DNA of 64,000 nucleotides, from the NCBI GenBank assembly GCA_027627225.1, contig CM051029.1, positions 22,745,356-22,809,355 on the forward strand, written 5' to 3'. The DNA is from Congeria kusceri (taxonomy: Eukaryota > Mollusca > Bivalvia > Myida > Dreissenidae). A program made the translations under genes and the position numbers. How positions within the stretch are numbered: the stretch's first letter is position 1; each line of letters begins with the position of its first letter. The notes below the pieces were generated by a model, which was given only the letters and a program-made list of their open reading frames with translations, searched no databases and had not been told where the DNA came from. Below, one piece after another: positions 25,911 to 39,666 of the stretch.

Positions 25911-27778
25911 TAGTAGTAGTAGCAGTAGTGGTAATAGAAGTAATATAACTACTACTACTACTACTACTACTGGTAGTAGTAGAAGTAGTTGTAGTTGTTG
26001 TTGTTGTTGTAGCAGTAATTGTTGTAGTAGTAGTAGTACAGCTATTAATAACAGTAGAATAGTAGTTGCAGTATTAACACTATACTTGCATTTTCAGTAG
26101 GATACTGTTTTATTCATTTATATCGATTCCAGTTCGGAAACTAATAACTATATTTTCATCGCAACAGATTTGTTATAAATTCGTGCATTAAGGTCAGGTT
26201 AAATTGTCCGAACTATACTACTGTATGCTTCGTCCGATATTATTGCGTCCAAAGTTTCTTTCTGCAAATTAAATGCAAATTAAATGCAAACGACTTGAAA
26301 CATTTTTGAAAAAAAAGTCTTATGTATTATGAGTTGCATCCTTGTGGTCGGCAATCACATCTACATGGTACAGGTATAGTCTATTTACATTTATTTGATA
26401 GTGTCTACATGTGCTCCATTTACTTGCAGATTGGGGAAATCGTGATTTTCTTTTTATAAGCACACTGCAATCGCCTGTATTTAAATAGTCTGATTTACCC
26501 GTATTGGTCCGTCCATGTTTATAACGATTCTTTCGAACAATGCTATCAGCAAATGTAACCCGAGAAATTGCTAACTTGATAATGCCATTGTTGCAAAATG
26601 TTTTATTTTTAAAATGCAGTAACATCATGTATAATCAAAAACAGTAATAGTAATAATTTATTCTGAAATCTACAGATATATACTATATAGTACAATACTT
26701 ATTTGTAATTAATTTTGTACAGACGGTATTATATTTAACATAACCCCTGTAATAAGAGGCGCATCATGGATGTGTATACATGTAGATGCTCCTACAGGTG
26801 CACTCTAGAGCGAATATCTTTATTTTATACAAATATATTTACAGATCCATGTAAACAATGTACTTTATATAGAAATGCCAACAGTAGCAGCAGTAGAAGT
26901 AGTAGTAGTAGTAGAAGTAGTAGTAGTGGTAGTGGTGGTGGTGGTGGTGGTGGTGGTGGTGGTGGTGGTGGTGGTGGTGGTGGTGGTTGGTAGTAGTAGT
27001 ATAAAAAATTGTAGTAGAAGTGGTATAAGTAGTAGAAGTAATAGTAGTACTATAACTCACACCACCCCCCTATACTACTCATCTGACTACTACTTACACT
27101 ATCCACAAACACAACCTCAATTCCTCTTAGTATTGCTATCACTCCCAACACCATTACTACTACTCATCAGACTACTACTAACACCACCACCACTTCTCCA
27201 ACTACTATTTATTGCTACTACGAGTAAGCCAACGACTACTACTACTACTACGACTTCTACTTTTACACTATTCACCACAACTGCTACTACCCCACTAACA
27301 CCACGAAAAGTAGAAAAGTGTACTGGTAAAATGAGTTGTAGTGGCTGTGGTGTGTCTTAATTGCAGTCGAAGGAGTAGAAGTGGTGGTGGTGGTGTATGT
27401 ATTAGCCAGAGTTGTAGTAGCAGAGGCGTTTGTTGGAGGAGTAAAGGTGGTGACGATGTTATTGTTATTAGTAGTCGCAGTAGTAGGTGGTTATGGCGGT
27501 AGTATTAGTAATAGTAGTAATTACGGTGCTGGGAGTGTTAGTCATTGTCTGAGAAGGTAGCAGTGGTGGTGGTGCTAGTGTCAGTAAATGTCGGAGGATT
27601 AGCAGAGGTGGTGATGTTAGTTTGTAGTAGTCAGAGTAGAAGTTATGGTGGTGGTTTGAGTAGCAATCAGACGAGAACTAATAGCAGCGCTGTTAGTGCT
27701 AGTAGTAGTGGCAGTGTAAGTGTAAGATGTAGTGGGAGGATACATATTGGTCGTGCTGCTAGTGTTAGTACTGCTGCT
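24166..27778. repeat. 3.6 kb macrosatellite unit C
   Basis: Third tandem unit, 3,613 bp. Almost identical to unit D along its whole length, including the same shortened GGT tract near 24560. This shows very recent duplication or conversion between C and D. Confidence 0.92.
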
Positions 27779-27904
27779 CCGACTACTACTAACAACAATA
27801 CTACCACCACAACGTCTACTTTTCTGACTTCATATAACACATCCACACCCACTATTACCGGTACTATTATTTGGCATACTACTAACAGTAGTACACTAAT
27901 AATA

Positions 27905-27944
<40 letters not shown>

Positions 27945-29468
27945 TTTTAATTTGAATTATAGTAATAAATAACCACCACCAGAACCATCACCACCACTCC
28001 TATGGTGATGTTGGTGGTCGTGTTAATAATTGTCGGAGATGTGCCATTAGTGGTTGTGTTCATATTAGTCGGAGTAGTAGTAGTGATAGTTGTTGTTGTG
28101 TAAGTAGGAGTCGGATGAGTAGTAGATGTTGTGGTGGTGATGAAATTGTTATAAGTAGTCGGATGCGAAGTAGTGGTGGTGGTGGTGGTGGTGGTGTTAA
28201 TTGTAGCCGTAGGAGTAGAAGGAGTTAATAGTAATCGGAGGAGTAGTATTGTTCGTAAGAGTAGTAGTAGTAGTGGAGGTGGTGGTGGTGTTAGTAGTAG
28301 TCATGGTATACATGGCAGTTGTGTTAGTAGTCGTCGGAGGAATGGTAGTGGTGGTGGTGATGTTAGTAGTAGCCTTAGGAGTAGTAGTGGCATTGGGGAT
28401 GGTGTTAGAAGTAGTCATAGGAGTTGTAGTGGTGGTATAAGTAGTAGTAGTAGGCGCAGTATTGGTGGTGGTGAATGTGTTAGTAGTAGCAGTAGGAGTA
28501 GTAGTGGTAGTGGTGGTGGTGTTAGTAGTAGTCGGAGTGGCGGTGGTGTTCGTAGTTGTAGTCGTAGAAGTCCTAGTTGTAGTGGTTGTGTTATCAGTAG
28601 TAGTCGTATGAGTATTAGTGTAGGTTCTGGTGGTGTTAGTAGTATGAATAATAGTGGTGGTGGTGGTTGTGGGGGTGGTATTAGTAATAGCAGTAGGAGT
28701 AGTAGTGGTAGTGGTGTTAGTAGTAGTCAGAGTATTTGTAGTGCTGGTTGTGCTTCTGTTTATGCGATATTATATGGATTTTATATGTTGCTTAAAATTG
28801 TAATGAATTAATGTTGTAAATGATGTTGATATGATATGATGTTGATGTTGATATGTATAAGGTATTATTATTTTTATCACAAAACAAAACTATTTTCAAT
28901 GAATTCTTAAATGTGAACTGCTAACAAACCAGTACCTACTGAAGTTAAACACATTTTTTTAATTTACTGGCTGTTATGACGCCCATATATCAACTTTGGC
29001 ATTACTGGCGCCCGTAAAACCATCGTGTTAATATATTTTTACGGGTGATTCTTTCAACAGATTAGAATCATAATTGTACTTTATCATGTTACAAAGAGTT
29101 TTTTATAGAAATAATTCTGTATAATTTTCTAGAACAGAATATTCAAGTTCTATTTTGTGGATCCTTTGAAACATGTAGTTGATAATATTTGTTTAGCCCA
29201 TAGTTTCAAACCTGGTCACGATACAAAATACTTTAAACATATCGTGATCTTAAATAATTGGCTAATTTCTAATTATTCAAAAACAATTAAAGAATTTTAT
29301 GAAGAAGAAGAAGTTAATATAATTATGACAATACGTCAGACAGTAGAAGTGGTACTAGTAATAGTAGTAGTAGTAGTAGTAGTAGATGTAGTAGTTGTAG
29401 TAGTAGCAGTAGTGGTGGTATTAGTAATAGTTGTTGTAGGTGTTGTAGCAGTAGTAGTAGCAGTAGTA

Positions 29469-29528
<60 letters not shown>

Positions 29529-31390
29529 TAGTAGTAGTAGCAGTAGTGGTAATAGAAGTAATATAACTACTACTACTACTACTACTACTGGTAGTAGTAG
29601 AAGTAGTTGTAGTTGTTGTTGTTGTTGTAGCAGTAATTGTTGTAGTAGTAGTAGTACAGCTATTAATAACAGTAGAATAGTAGTTGCAGTATTAACACCA
29701 TACTTGCATTTTCAGTAGGATACTGTTTTATTCATTTATATCGATTCCAGTTCGGAAACTAATAACTATATTTTCATCGCAACAGATTTGTTATAAATTC
29801 GTGCATTAAGGTCAGGTTAAATTGTCCGAACTATACTACTGTATGCTTCGTCCGATATTATTGCGTCCAAAGTTTCTTTCTGCAAATTAAATGCAAATTA
29901 AATGCAAACGACTTGAAACATTTTTGAAAAAAAAGTCTTATGTATTATGAGTTGCATCCTTGTGGTCGGCAATCACATCTACATGGTACAGGTATAGTCT
30001 ATTTACATTTATTTGATAGTGTCTACATGTGCTCCATTTACTTGCAGATTGGGGAAATCGTGATTTTCTTTTTATAAGCACACTGCAATCGCCTGTATTT
30101 AAATAGTCTGATTTACCCGTATTGGTCCGTCCATGTTTATAACGATTCTTTCGGACAATGCTATCAGCAAATGTAACCCGAGAAATTGCTAACTTGATAA
30201 TGCCATTGTTGCAAAATGTTTTATTTTTAAAATGCAGTAACATCATGTATAATCAAAAACAGTAATAGTAATAATTTATTCTGAAATCTACAGATATATA
30301 CTATATAGTACAATACTTATTTGTAATTAATTGTGTACAGACGGTATTATATTTAACATAACCCCTGTAATAAGAGGCGCATCATGGATGTGTATACATG
30401 TAGATGCTCCTACAGGTGCACTCTAGAGCGAATATCTTTATTTTATACAAATATATTTACAGATCCATGTAAACAATATACTTTATATAGAAATGCCAAC
30501 AGTAGCAGCAGTAGAAGTAGTAGTAGTAGTAGAAGTAGTAGCAGTGGTAGTGGTGGAGGTGGTGGTGGTGGTGGTGGTGGTGGTGGTGGTGGTGGTTGGT
30601 AGTAGTAGTATAAAAAATTGTAGTAGAAGTGGTATAAGTAGTAGAAGTAATAGTAGTACTATAACTCACACCACCCCCTATACTACTCATCTGACTACTA
30701 CTTACACTATCCACAAACACAACTTCAATTCCTCTTAGTATTGCTATCACTCCCAACACCATTACTACTACTCATCAGACTACTACTAACACCACCACCA
30801 CTTCTCCAACTACTATTTATTGCTACTACGAGTAAGACAACGACTACTACTACTACTACTACGTCTACTTTTACACTATTCACCACAACTGCTACTACAC
30901 CACTAACACCACTAAAAGTAGAAAAAGTGTAATGGTAAAATGAGTTGTAGTGGCTGTGGTGTATATTAATTGCAGTCGAAGGAGTAGAAGAGGTGGTGGT
31001 AGTGAATGTATTAGCCAGAGTTGTAGTAGCAGAGGCGTTTGTTGGAGGAGTAAAGGTGGTGACGATGTTATTGTTATTAGTAGTCGCAGTAGTATACCGT
31101 GGTTATGGCGGTAGTATTAGTAATAGTAGTAATTACGGTGCTGGGAGTGTTAGTCATTGTCTGAGAAGGTAGAAGTGGTGGTGGTGCTAGTGTCAGTAAA
31201 TGTCGGAGGATTAGCAGAGGTGGTGATGTTAGTTTGTAGTAGTCAGAGTAGAAGTTATGGTGGTGGTTTGAGTAGCAATCTGACGAGAACTAATAGCAGC
31301 GCTGTTAGTGCTAGTAGTAGTGGCAGTGTAAGTGTAAGATGTAGTCGGAGGATACATATTGGTCGTGCTGCTAGTGTTAGTACTGCTGCT
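27779..31390. repeat. 3.6 kb macrosatellite unit D
   Basis: Fourth tandem unit, 3,612 bp. Its last third carries variants not found in A-C: 'gtgtatattaattgcag' near 30959 instead of 'gtgtcttaattgcag', and an insertion giving 'tataccgtgg' near 31093. The displaced copy at 47.4-50.3 kb has the same two variants. Confidence 0.92.
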
Positions 31391-31509
31391 CCGACTACTA
31401 CTAACAACAATACTACCACCACAACGTCTACTTTTCTGACTTCTTATAACACATCCACACCCACAATTACCGGTACTATTATTTGGCATAATACTAACAG
31501 TAGTACACT

Positions 31510-31565
<56 letters not shown>

Positions 31566-31645
31566 TAATAATAACAATAACAATTTGAATTTGAATTATA
31601 GTAATAATTAACCACCACCAGAACCATCACCACCACCAGAACCAT
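31391..31645. repeat. Partial macrosatellite unit E and junction
   Basis: Contains the ACT segment and an (AAT)n tract, then stops at a 'ccaccaccagaaccatca' repeat. That repeat leads directly into the 35-bp minisatellite via 'ttgacacagttgttcttg'. The same junction is found at about 50270-50300. Confidence 0.88.
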
Positions 31646-34600
31646 CATTGACACAGTTGTTCTTGTAGGGACTGACAGTATATTGACAGATGTGTTATAG
31701 TCGAGACTGACAGTATATTGACACGTGTGTTATAGTAGGCACTGACAGTATATTGACACATGTGTTAGAGTAGAGACTGACAGTATATTGACACATGTGT
31801 TATTGTAGAGACTGACAGTGCATTGACACATGTGTTATAGTAGGGACTGACAGTGTATTGACACATGTGTCATAGCAGGGACTGACAGTGTATTGACACA
31901 TGTGTCATAGCAGGGACTGATAGTCCATTGACACATGTGTTATAGTAGGGAATAACAGTGTATTGACACATGTGTTACCGTAGGCACTGATAGTGTATTG
32001 ACACGTGTATTATAGCATGGACTGACAGTATACTGACACATGCGTTATTGCAGGGACTGACAGTATATTGACACGTGTGTTACAGCAGGGAATGACAGTG
32101 TATTGACACATATGTTTTATAGTAGGGACTGACAGTGCATTGACACATGTGTTCTTGCAGGAACTGACAGTGTATTGACAGATGTGTTATAGTAGTGACT
32201 GACAGTATATTGACACATGTGTTATAGCAGGGACTGACAGTGTATTGACACATGTGTTATAGGAGGGACTGACTGTATATTGACATATGTGTAATAGTAG
32301 GAGCTGACAGTGTATTGACACATGTGTTACTGCCGGGATTGACAGTGAATTGAAACATGTGCTATAGCAGGGACTGACAGTATATTGACACATGTGTTAT
32401 AGTAGAGATTGACAGTATATTGACACATGTGTTATAGTAGGAACTGATAGCGTATTGACAGGTGCATTATAGTAGGGACTGACAGTATATTAACACGTGT
32501 GTTATAGTAGAGACTGACAGTATATTGACACATGTGTTATAGTATGGACTGACGGTATATTGACAAATGTGTTACAGTAGGGACTGACAGTATATTGACA
32601 CGTGTGTTACAGCAAGGACTTACAGTATATTGATACATGAGTTATAGTAAGGGACTGACGGTGTATTGACACATGTGTTATAGTAGGGCCTGACAGTATA
32701 TTGACATGTGTATTACAGCAGTGAATGACAGTATTTTGACACGTGTGTTACAGCAGGGACTGTAAGTATATTGACACATGTGTTATAGTAGGGATNNNNN
32801 NNNNNNNNNNNNNNNNNNNNNNNNNNNNNNNNNNNNNNNNNNNNNNNNNNNNNNNNNNNNNNNNNNNNNNNNNNNNNNNNNNNNNNNNNNNNNNNNNNNN
32901 NNNNNNNNNNNNNNNNNNNNNNNNNNNNNNNNNNNNNNNNNNNNNNNNNNNNNNNNNNNNNNNNNNNNNNNNNNNNNNNNNNNNNNNNNNNNNNNGTGTA
33001 TTGACACATGTGTTACAGCCGGGACTGACAGTATATTGACACATGTGTTATAGTCTGGACTAACATACTGTTATATACTGTTGACACTTTTGTTCTTGTA
33101 GGGCCTGACAGTGTATTGACACATGTGTTATAGCAGGGACTGACAGTCAATTGACACATGTGTTATAGTAGGTACTGTCAGTATATTGACACATGTTTTA
33201 TAGTAGGACCTGACAGTGTATTGACACTTGTGTTTATAGCAGGGATTGACAGTGTATTGACACATGATTTATAGCAGGGACTGACAATGTAATGACACAT
33301 GTGTTATAGTAGGGGACTGAAAGTATATTGACACGTGTGCTCCAGCAGGGACTGACAGTGTATTGACACGTGTGTTACAGCAGGGACTGAGAGTATATTG
33401 ACTCATGTGTTATAGTAGTGACTGACGATGAATTGGTACGTGTATTATAGTAGGGACTGACAGTACATTGACACGTGTGTTATAGTAGGGACTGACAGTA
33501 TATTGACGCATGTGTTATAGTAGAGACTGACAGTATATTAACACATGTGTTATTGTAGGGGACTGACAGTATATTGACACGTGTGTTACAGCAAGGACTT
33601 ACATTATATTGACACACGTGTTATAGTAGAGACTGACGGTGTATTGACACATTTGTTATAATAGGGACTGACAGTATATTGACATGTGTGTTATGGTAGG
33701 GACTGACAGTATATTGACACGTGTGTTATGGTAGGGACTGACAGTATATTGACATGTGTGTTATGGTATGGACTGACAGTATATTGACATGTGTGTTATT
33801 GTAGGCACTGACAGTATATTGACATGTGTGTTATGGTAGGGACTTACGGTGTATTGACACATGTGTTATAGTAGGGCCTGACAGTATATTGGCATGTGTG
33901 TTACAGCAGGAAGTGACAGTATATTGACACATGTGTTATAGTAGTGACTGACGATGAATTGGTACGTGTATTATAGTAGGGACTGACAGTATATTGACAC
34001 ATGTGTTATAGTAGTGACTGACAGTAGATTGACACATGTGTTATTTTAGGGACTGACAGTATATTGACACATGTGTTATAGTAGGGACTGACAGTATATT
34101 GACACATGTGTTATAGTAGGGACTGACAGTATATTGACACATGTGTTATGATAGGAACTGACATTGTGTTGATACATGTCTTATACCAGGGACTGACAGT
34201 ATATTGACACGTGTGTTATAGTAGGAACTGACAGGGTATTGACGCATGTGTTATTGTAGGGATTGACAATATATTGACACGTGTATTATAGTAGGTACTG
34301 ACAGTGCATTGACACATGTGTTATTGTAGGGACTGACGGTATATTGAAACATGTGTTATAGTAGGGACTGATAGTGTATTGACACGTGTATTATAGCAGG
34401 GACTGACAGTATATTGACAATTGTGTTACAGCAGGGACTGACAGTATATTGATACGTGTGTTATTGTAGGGACTGACGGTGTATTGAGACATGTGTTATA
34501 GTAGGTACTGACAGTATATTGACATGTGTGTTATAGTAGGGATTGACGGTGTATTGACACATGTGTTATAGTAGAGACTGACAGTATATTGACACATGTG

Positions 34601-37600
34601 TTATAGTAGGAACTGACAGTGTATTGACACTTGTGTTATATCAGTGACTGACAGTATATTGACGCATGTGTTACTGTAGGAACTAACAGTGTATTGACGT
34701 GTGTTATTGTAGGCACTGACAGTATATTCACACGTGTGTTATAGTAGGAACTGACAGTATATTGACACGTGTGTTATAGTAGGGACTGACAATGTAGTGA
34801 CAGGTGTATAATTGTAGGGACTGACAGTATATTGACATGTGTTACAGTAGGGACTGACAATGTATTGACTCATGTGTTATAGTAGAAACTGACAGAATAA
34901 TGACATGTGTGTTATAGTAGGGACTGACAGTATATTGACACCTGTGTTATAGTAGAGACTAACAGTATATTGACATGTGTGTTATAGTAGGGACTGACAG
35001 TATATTGACTCATGTGTTACAGCCGCGACTGACAGTATATTGACAAATGTGTTATAGCAGCGACTAACAGTATATTGACACTTGTGTTCTTGTTGGGCTT
35101 GACAGTATATTGACACATGTGTTATAGTAAGGACTGACAGTATATTGACACGTGTGTTATAGTAGGGACTGACTGTATATTGACACATGTGTTAGAATAA
35201 GGACTGACAGTATATTGACACATGTTATTGTAGAGACTGACAATGGATTGACACATGTGTTATAGTAGTGACTGACAGTGTATTGACACTTGTGTTACAG
35301 TAGGCACTGACAGTGTATTGACACGTGTATTATAGTAGAGACTGACAGTATATTGACACATGCGTTATTGTAGGGGCTGACAATATATTGACACGTGTGT
35401 TACATCAGGGACTGACAGAGTATTGACTCATGTGTGTTATAGTAGGCACTGACTGTGCATTGACACATGTGTTATAGCAGGAACTGACAGTGTATTGACG
35501 CATGTGTTATAGTAGGGACTGACTGTATATTGACACGTGTGTTACAGCATGGACTGACAGTGTATTTACACATGTGTTATAGTAGGGACTGATACTATAT
35601 TGATACGTGTGTTATAGTAGGAACTGATAGCGTATTGACACGTGTATTATAGTAGGAACTGAAAGTCTATTGACACGTGTGTTATAGCAGGGACTGACAG
35701 TGTATTGACACATGTGTTATTGCAGGGACTGACATTGCATTGACACATGTGTTACAGAAGGGACTGACAGTATAAGGACACATGTGTTATTGATGGGAAA
35801 GACAGTATATTGACATGTGTGTTATAGTAGAGACTGACAGTCTATTGACACATGTGTTACAGCCGGGACTGACAGTATATTGACACATGTGTTATAGTCT
35901 GGACTAAAATACTGTTATATACTATTGACACTTTTGTTCTTGTAGGGCCTGACAGTGTATTGACACATGTGTTATAGCAGGGACTGACAGTCAATTGACA
36001 CATGTGTTATAGTAGGTACTGTCAGTATATTGACACATGTTTTATAGTAGGACCTGACAGTGTATTGACACTTTTGTTTATAGCAGGGATTGACAGTGTA
36101 TTGACACATGTTTTATAGCAGGGACTGACAATGTATTGACACATGTGTTATAGTAGGGACTGAAAGTATATTGACACGTGTGCTCCAGCAGGGACTGACA
36201 GTGTATTGACACGTGTGTTACAGCAGGGACTGAGAGTATATTGACTCATGTGTTATAGTAGTGACTGACGATGAATTGGTACGTGTATTATAGTAGGGAC
36301 TGACAGTACATTGACACGTGTGTTATAGTAGGGACTGACAGTATATTGGCACGTGTGTTACAGCAAGGACTTACAGTATATTGATACGTGTGTTATTGTA
36401 GGGACTGACGGTGTATTGAGACATGTGTTATAGTAGGTACTGACAGTATATTGACATGTGTGTTATAGTAGGGACTGACGGTGTATTGACACATGTGTTA
36501 TAGTAGGCACTGACAGTATATTGACACATGTGTTATAGTAGGAACTGACAGTGTATTGACACATGTGTTACAGCCGGGACTGACAGTATATTGACACATG
36601 TGTTATAGTCTGGACTAACATACTGTTATATACTATTGACACTTTTGTTCTTGTAGGGCCTGACAGTGTATTGACACATGTGTTATAGCAGGGACTGACA
36701 GTCAATTGACACATGTGTTATAGTAGGTACTGTCAGTATATTGACACATGTTTTATAGTAGGACCTGACAGTGTATTGACACTTGTGTTTATAGCAGGGA
36801 TTGACAGTGTATTGACACATGATTTATAGCAGGGACTGACAATGTAATGACACATGTGTTATAGTAGGGACTGAAAGTATATTGACACGTGTGCTCCAGC
36901 AGGGACTGACAGTGTATTGACACGTGTGTTACAGCAGGGACTGAGAGTATATTGACTCATGTGTTATAGTAGTGACTGACGATGAATTGGTACGTGTATT
37001 ATAGTAGGGACTGACAGTACATTGACACGTGTGTTATAGTAGGGACTGACAGTATATTGACGCATGTGTTATAGTAGAGACTGACAGTATATTGACACAT
37101 GTGTTATTGTAGGGACTGACAGTATATTGACACGTGTGTTACAGCAAGGACTTACATTATATTGACACACGTGTTATAGTAGAGACTGACGGTGTATTGA
37201 CACATTTGTTATAATAGGGACTGACAGTATATTGACATGTGTGTTATGGTAGGGACTGACAGTATATTGACACGTGTGTTATGGTAGGGACTGACAGTAT
37301 ATTGACATGTGTGTTATGGTAGGGACTGACAGTATATTGACATGTGTGTTATTGTAGACACTGACAGTATATTGACATGTGTGTTATGGTAGAGACTTAC
37401 GGTGTATTGACACATGTGTTATAGTAGGGCCTGACAGTATATTGGCATGTGTGTTACAGCAGGAAGTGACAGTATATTGACACATGTGTTATAATAGGGA
37501 CTGACAGTAGATTGACACATGTGTTATTTTAGGGGCTGACATTATATTGACACATGTGTTATAGTAGGGACTGACAGTATATTGACACATGTGTTATAGT

Positions 37601-38298
37601 AGGGACTGACATTATATTGACACATGTATTATGATAGGAACTGACATTGTGTTGATACATGTCTTATACCAGGGACTGACAGTATATTGACACGTGTGTT
37701 ATAGTAGGAACTGACAGGGTATTGACGCATGTGTTATTGTAGGGATTGACAATATATTGACACGTGTATTATTGTAGGTACTGACAGTGCATTGACACAT
37801 GTGTTATTGTAGAGACTGACAGTATATTGAAACATGTGTTATAGTAGGGACTGATAGTGTATTGACACGTGTATTATAGCAGGGACTGACAGTATATTGA
37901 CAAGTGTGTTACAGCAGGGACTTACAGTGTAATGACACTTGTGATACAGTAGGGACTGACAGTATTTTGACACGTGTGTTATAGTAGGGACTGACAATGT
38001 ATTGACATGTGTGTTATAGCTGGGACTGACAGTATATTGACACATGTGTTATAGTAGGGACTGACAGTGTATTGACGAATGTGTTACAGTAGGGACTGAC
38101 AGTGTATTGACACGTGTATTATAGTAGAGACTGACAGCATATTGACACGTGTGTTATAGTAGGGACTGATGGTGTATTGGCACGTGTGGTATTTTAGGGA
38201 CTGATGGTGTATTGACATGTGTGGTTTTTCAGAGACTGATAGAGTATTGATAAAAATGTTACGACAGGGACTTAGAGTATATTGAAACGTGTGTTATA
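31646..38298. repeat. 35-bp minisatellite, about 190 copies
   Basis: Unit consensus is GGGACTGACAGTATATTGAC followed by ACATGTGTTATAGTA (35 bp). Common variants are GTGTATT for GTATATT, ACACGTGTG for ACACATGTG, and CAGCA for TAGTA. Each unit is centred on a palindrome, ACACATGTGT or an ACGTGT variant. A larger segment that includes 'ctggactaa...atactgttatatact' recurs near 33055, 35900 and 36610, so there is higher-order structure. The last units before 38298 are degenerate. A gap of 200 N interrupts the array. Confidence 0.97.
32796..32995. other. Assembly gap, 200 N
   Basis: Exactly 200 undetermined bases inside the 35-bp minisatellite. The round number suggests a placeholder, so the true array length is unknown. 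Confidence 0.99.
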
Positions 38299-38304
38299 GC
38301 CCAG

Positions 38305-38404
38305 CCGTCCCCCAAAAACGGAGTGGATGGCTACACGAACGTGTTTGACGACTGCCTCTGCCAGTTCGACACCAACAAGAGGAAATGCGCATGCTGTAAA
38401 CACG
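38305..38404 (+). CDS. Cys-rich host gene, internal exon
   Basis: Begins after CCCAG at the end of the minisatellite and ends before GTCAGT. It encodes about 33 residues: PSPKNGVDGYTNVFDDCLCQ then FDTNKRKCACCKHG. GC content is clearly higher than in the surrounding DNA. The closely spaced Cys residues suggest a zinc-binding or disulfide-rich segment. No family is recognised. The next Cys-rich exon on the same strand lies near 44.2 kb, across an intron filled by transposons. Upstream exons would lie beyond the minisatellite or outside the window. Confidence 0.5.
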
Positions 38405-38543
38405 GTCAGTAACATGTACTCGTACACATCATTCGCAAGTTATGAAACTGTTAAAACAAAGAGGTCCGCTTACAATAGAATGACAATAGAGGCCATGTTA
38501 CTTCGTCTGCAAGTATTATGACCGGTAGGTACAGTGTAAGTTG

Positions 38544-38665
38544 TATATATGGGACGCTATGTGCCGTTCTCGGGTAGGCCTAACTTGAGCGCGGGCGGCC
38601 ATTTTGGATGATGTCATCAAGTGCAATTGGCTTAGATGTACGGACAAGGTCAGTTAAGTAATTAG
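38544..38665 (+). repeat. Left terminal inverted repeat
   Basis: Pairs with 43801-43923. Shares TATATATGGGACGCTATG at the outer end and 'tacggacaaggtca' near the inner end. Confidence 0.75.
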
Positions 38666-38898
38666 GTAATGACATATAATAGCGAAACATGATAGATAAT
38701 GACACATAATAACGAGTTAGACGGGTTGCCTACTCGCCTTCAAAGATTATGATTACGGGCTAACAACTTATTGTGGTAGAGAGCTTTATGCCTTTGAAAG
38801 ATCCAACGTTTTGCCATGATTATTTCTCTTGTTCCATATGCAAGTCCAAATAAAACGGTATATTAAGACCGACAGAGTGCATCGAGCTTGTTATCGTA

Positions 38899-38906
38899 GT
38901 TGTAAA

Positions 38907-38910
<4 letters not shown>
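38899..38910. repeat. LINE target-site duplication, 3' side
   Basis: GTTGTAAATCTT directly precedes the poly(T). The identical 12-mer lies at 42963-42974. Confidence 0.9.
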
Positions 38911-38944
<34 letters not shown>

Positions 38945-39249
38945 CAATGTCGAATGATTTTATTTCCATATATACAATACATTATACAAAACATAGGTCA
39001 TTTTCATATGATGATGTACATTCAACAAGACGTGTAATATTTTACAGTAACATGTTATGTGACATATCACACGTAATTCAGCAAATCGTCATAAACATTC
39101 AAATATTCAGAAACGATTTTACTACAGGTACAGATCGACAATTGAAAAAAAAAAAATAGAAAAATGTAGATTGAAGAAGGTTAACAGAGGATAGGGAAAA
39201 TTATTATGAATATAAATCTTTGAAATATACAGATTTTAAAACATTTTAG

Positions 39250-39280
<31 letters not shown>

Positions 39281-39660
39281 GGTATTTCAGGACTTATATA
39301 ATCACATACGAGCATCACTTACATATACAAGTTGTACTAAGAATACATGACAAACGTGCAACTAGGACATTGGCATTTGAGCATAGGATGTATTTTCTTT
39401 CAGAGAGCTGGCGGTGCATAACGTCAATAGCATGTCAGGTTGGACAGTTAGCTACTTTAAAACCTTACGAAATTTACGCCAACTTTCACAGAAGTATATT
39501 TCAGAAAGATATTGTATTAAAAATAAAAGATTATTGTTAAGGAGAGATAGATAGTTTTCAATGTATTAATAATGGGAGTAAGGCTAATGTTTAACTTTTG
39601 GAGGAACTATAACAAAAATAAAGACACCAACAAACATCTGTCATTAGTTAAAGTGTCTTA
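38911..39660 (-). other. LINE 3' untranslated region and poly(A) tail
   Basis: No frame is open. It holds a second A-rich run on the + strand at about 39249-39279 and the terminal poly(T). A 'tttta' stretch just inside the poly(T) could be part of a polyadenylation signal on the minus strand. Confidence 0.7.
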
Positions 39661-39666
39661 CGTAAA

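Noticed and set aside
31646..38298. Possible CRISPR array or protein repeat in the 35-bp array
   Set aside because: Units are directly adjacent with no spacers, and the setting is eukaryotic. Short minus-strand frames (about 68 codons) arise because 3 units make 105 bases; stops break them irregularly.
38326..38521. A 64-codon + frame starting in the first Cys-rich exon
   Set aside because: It is in a different phase from the Cys-rich reading and crosses the apparent GTCAGT donor; composition is not distinctive.
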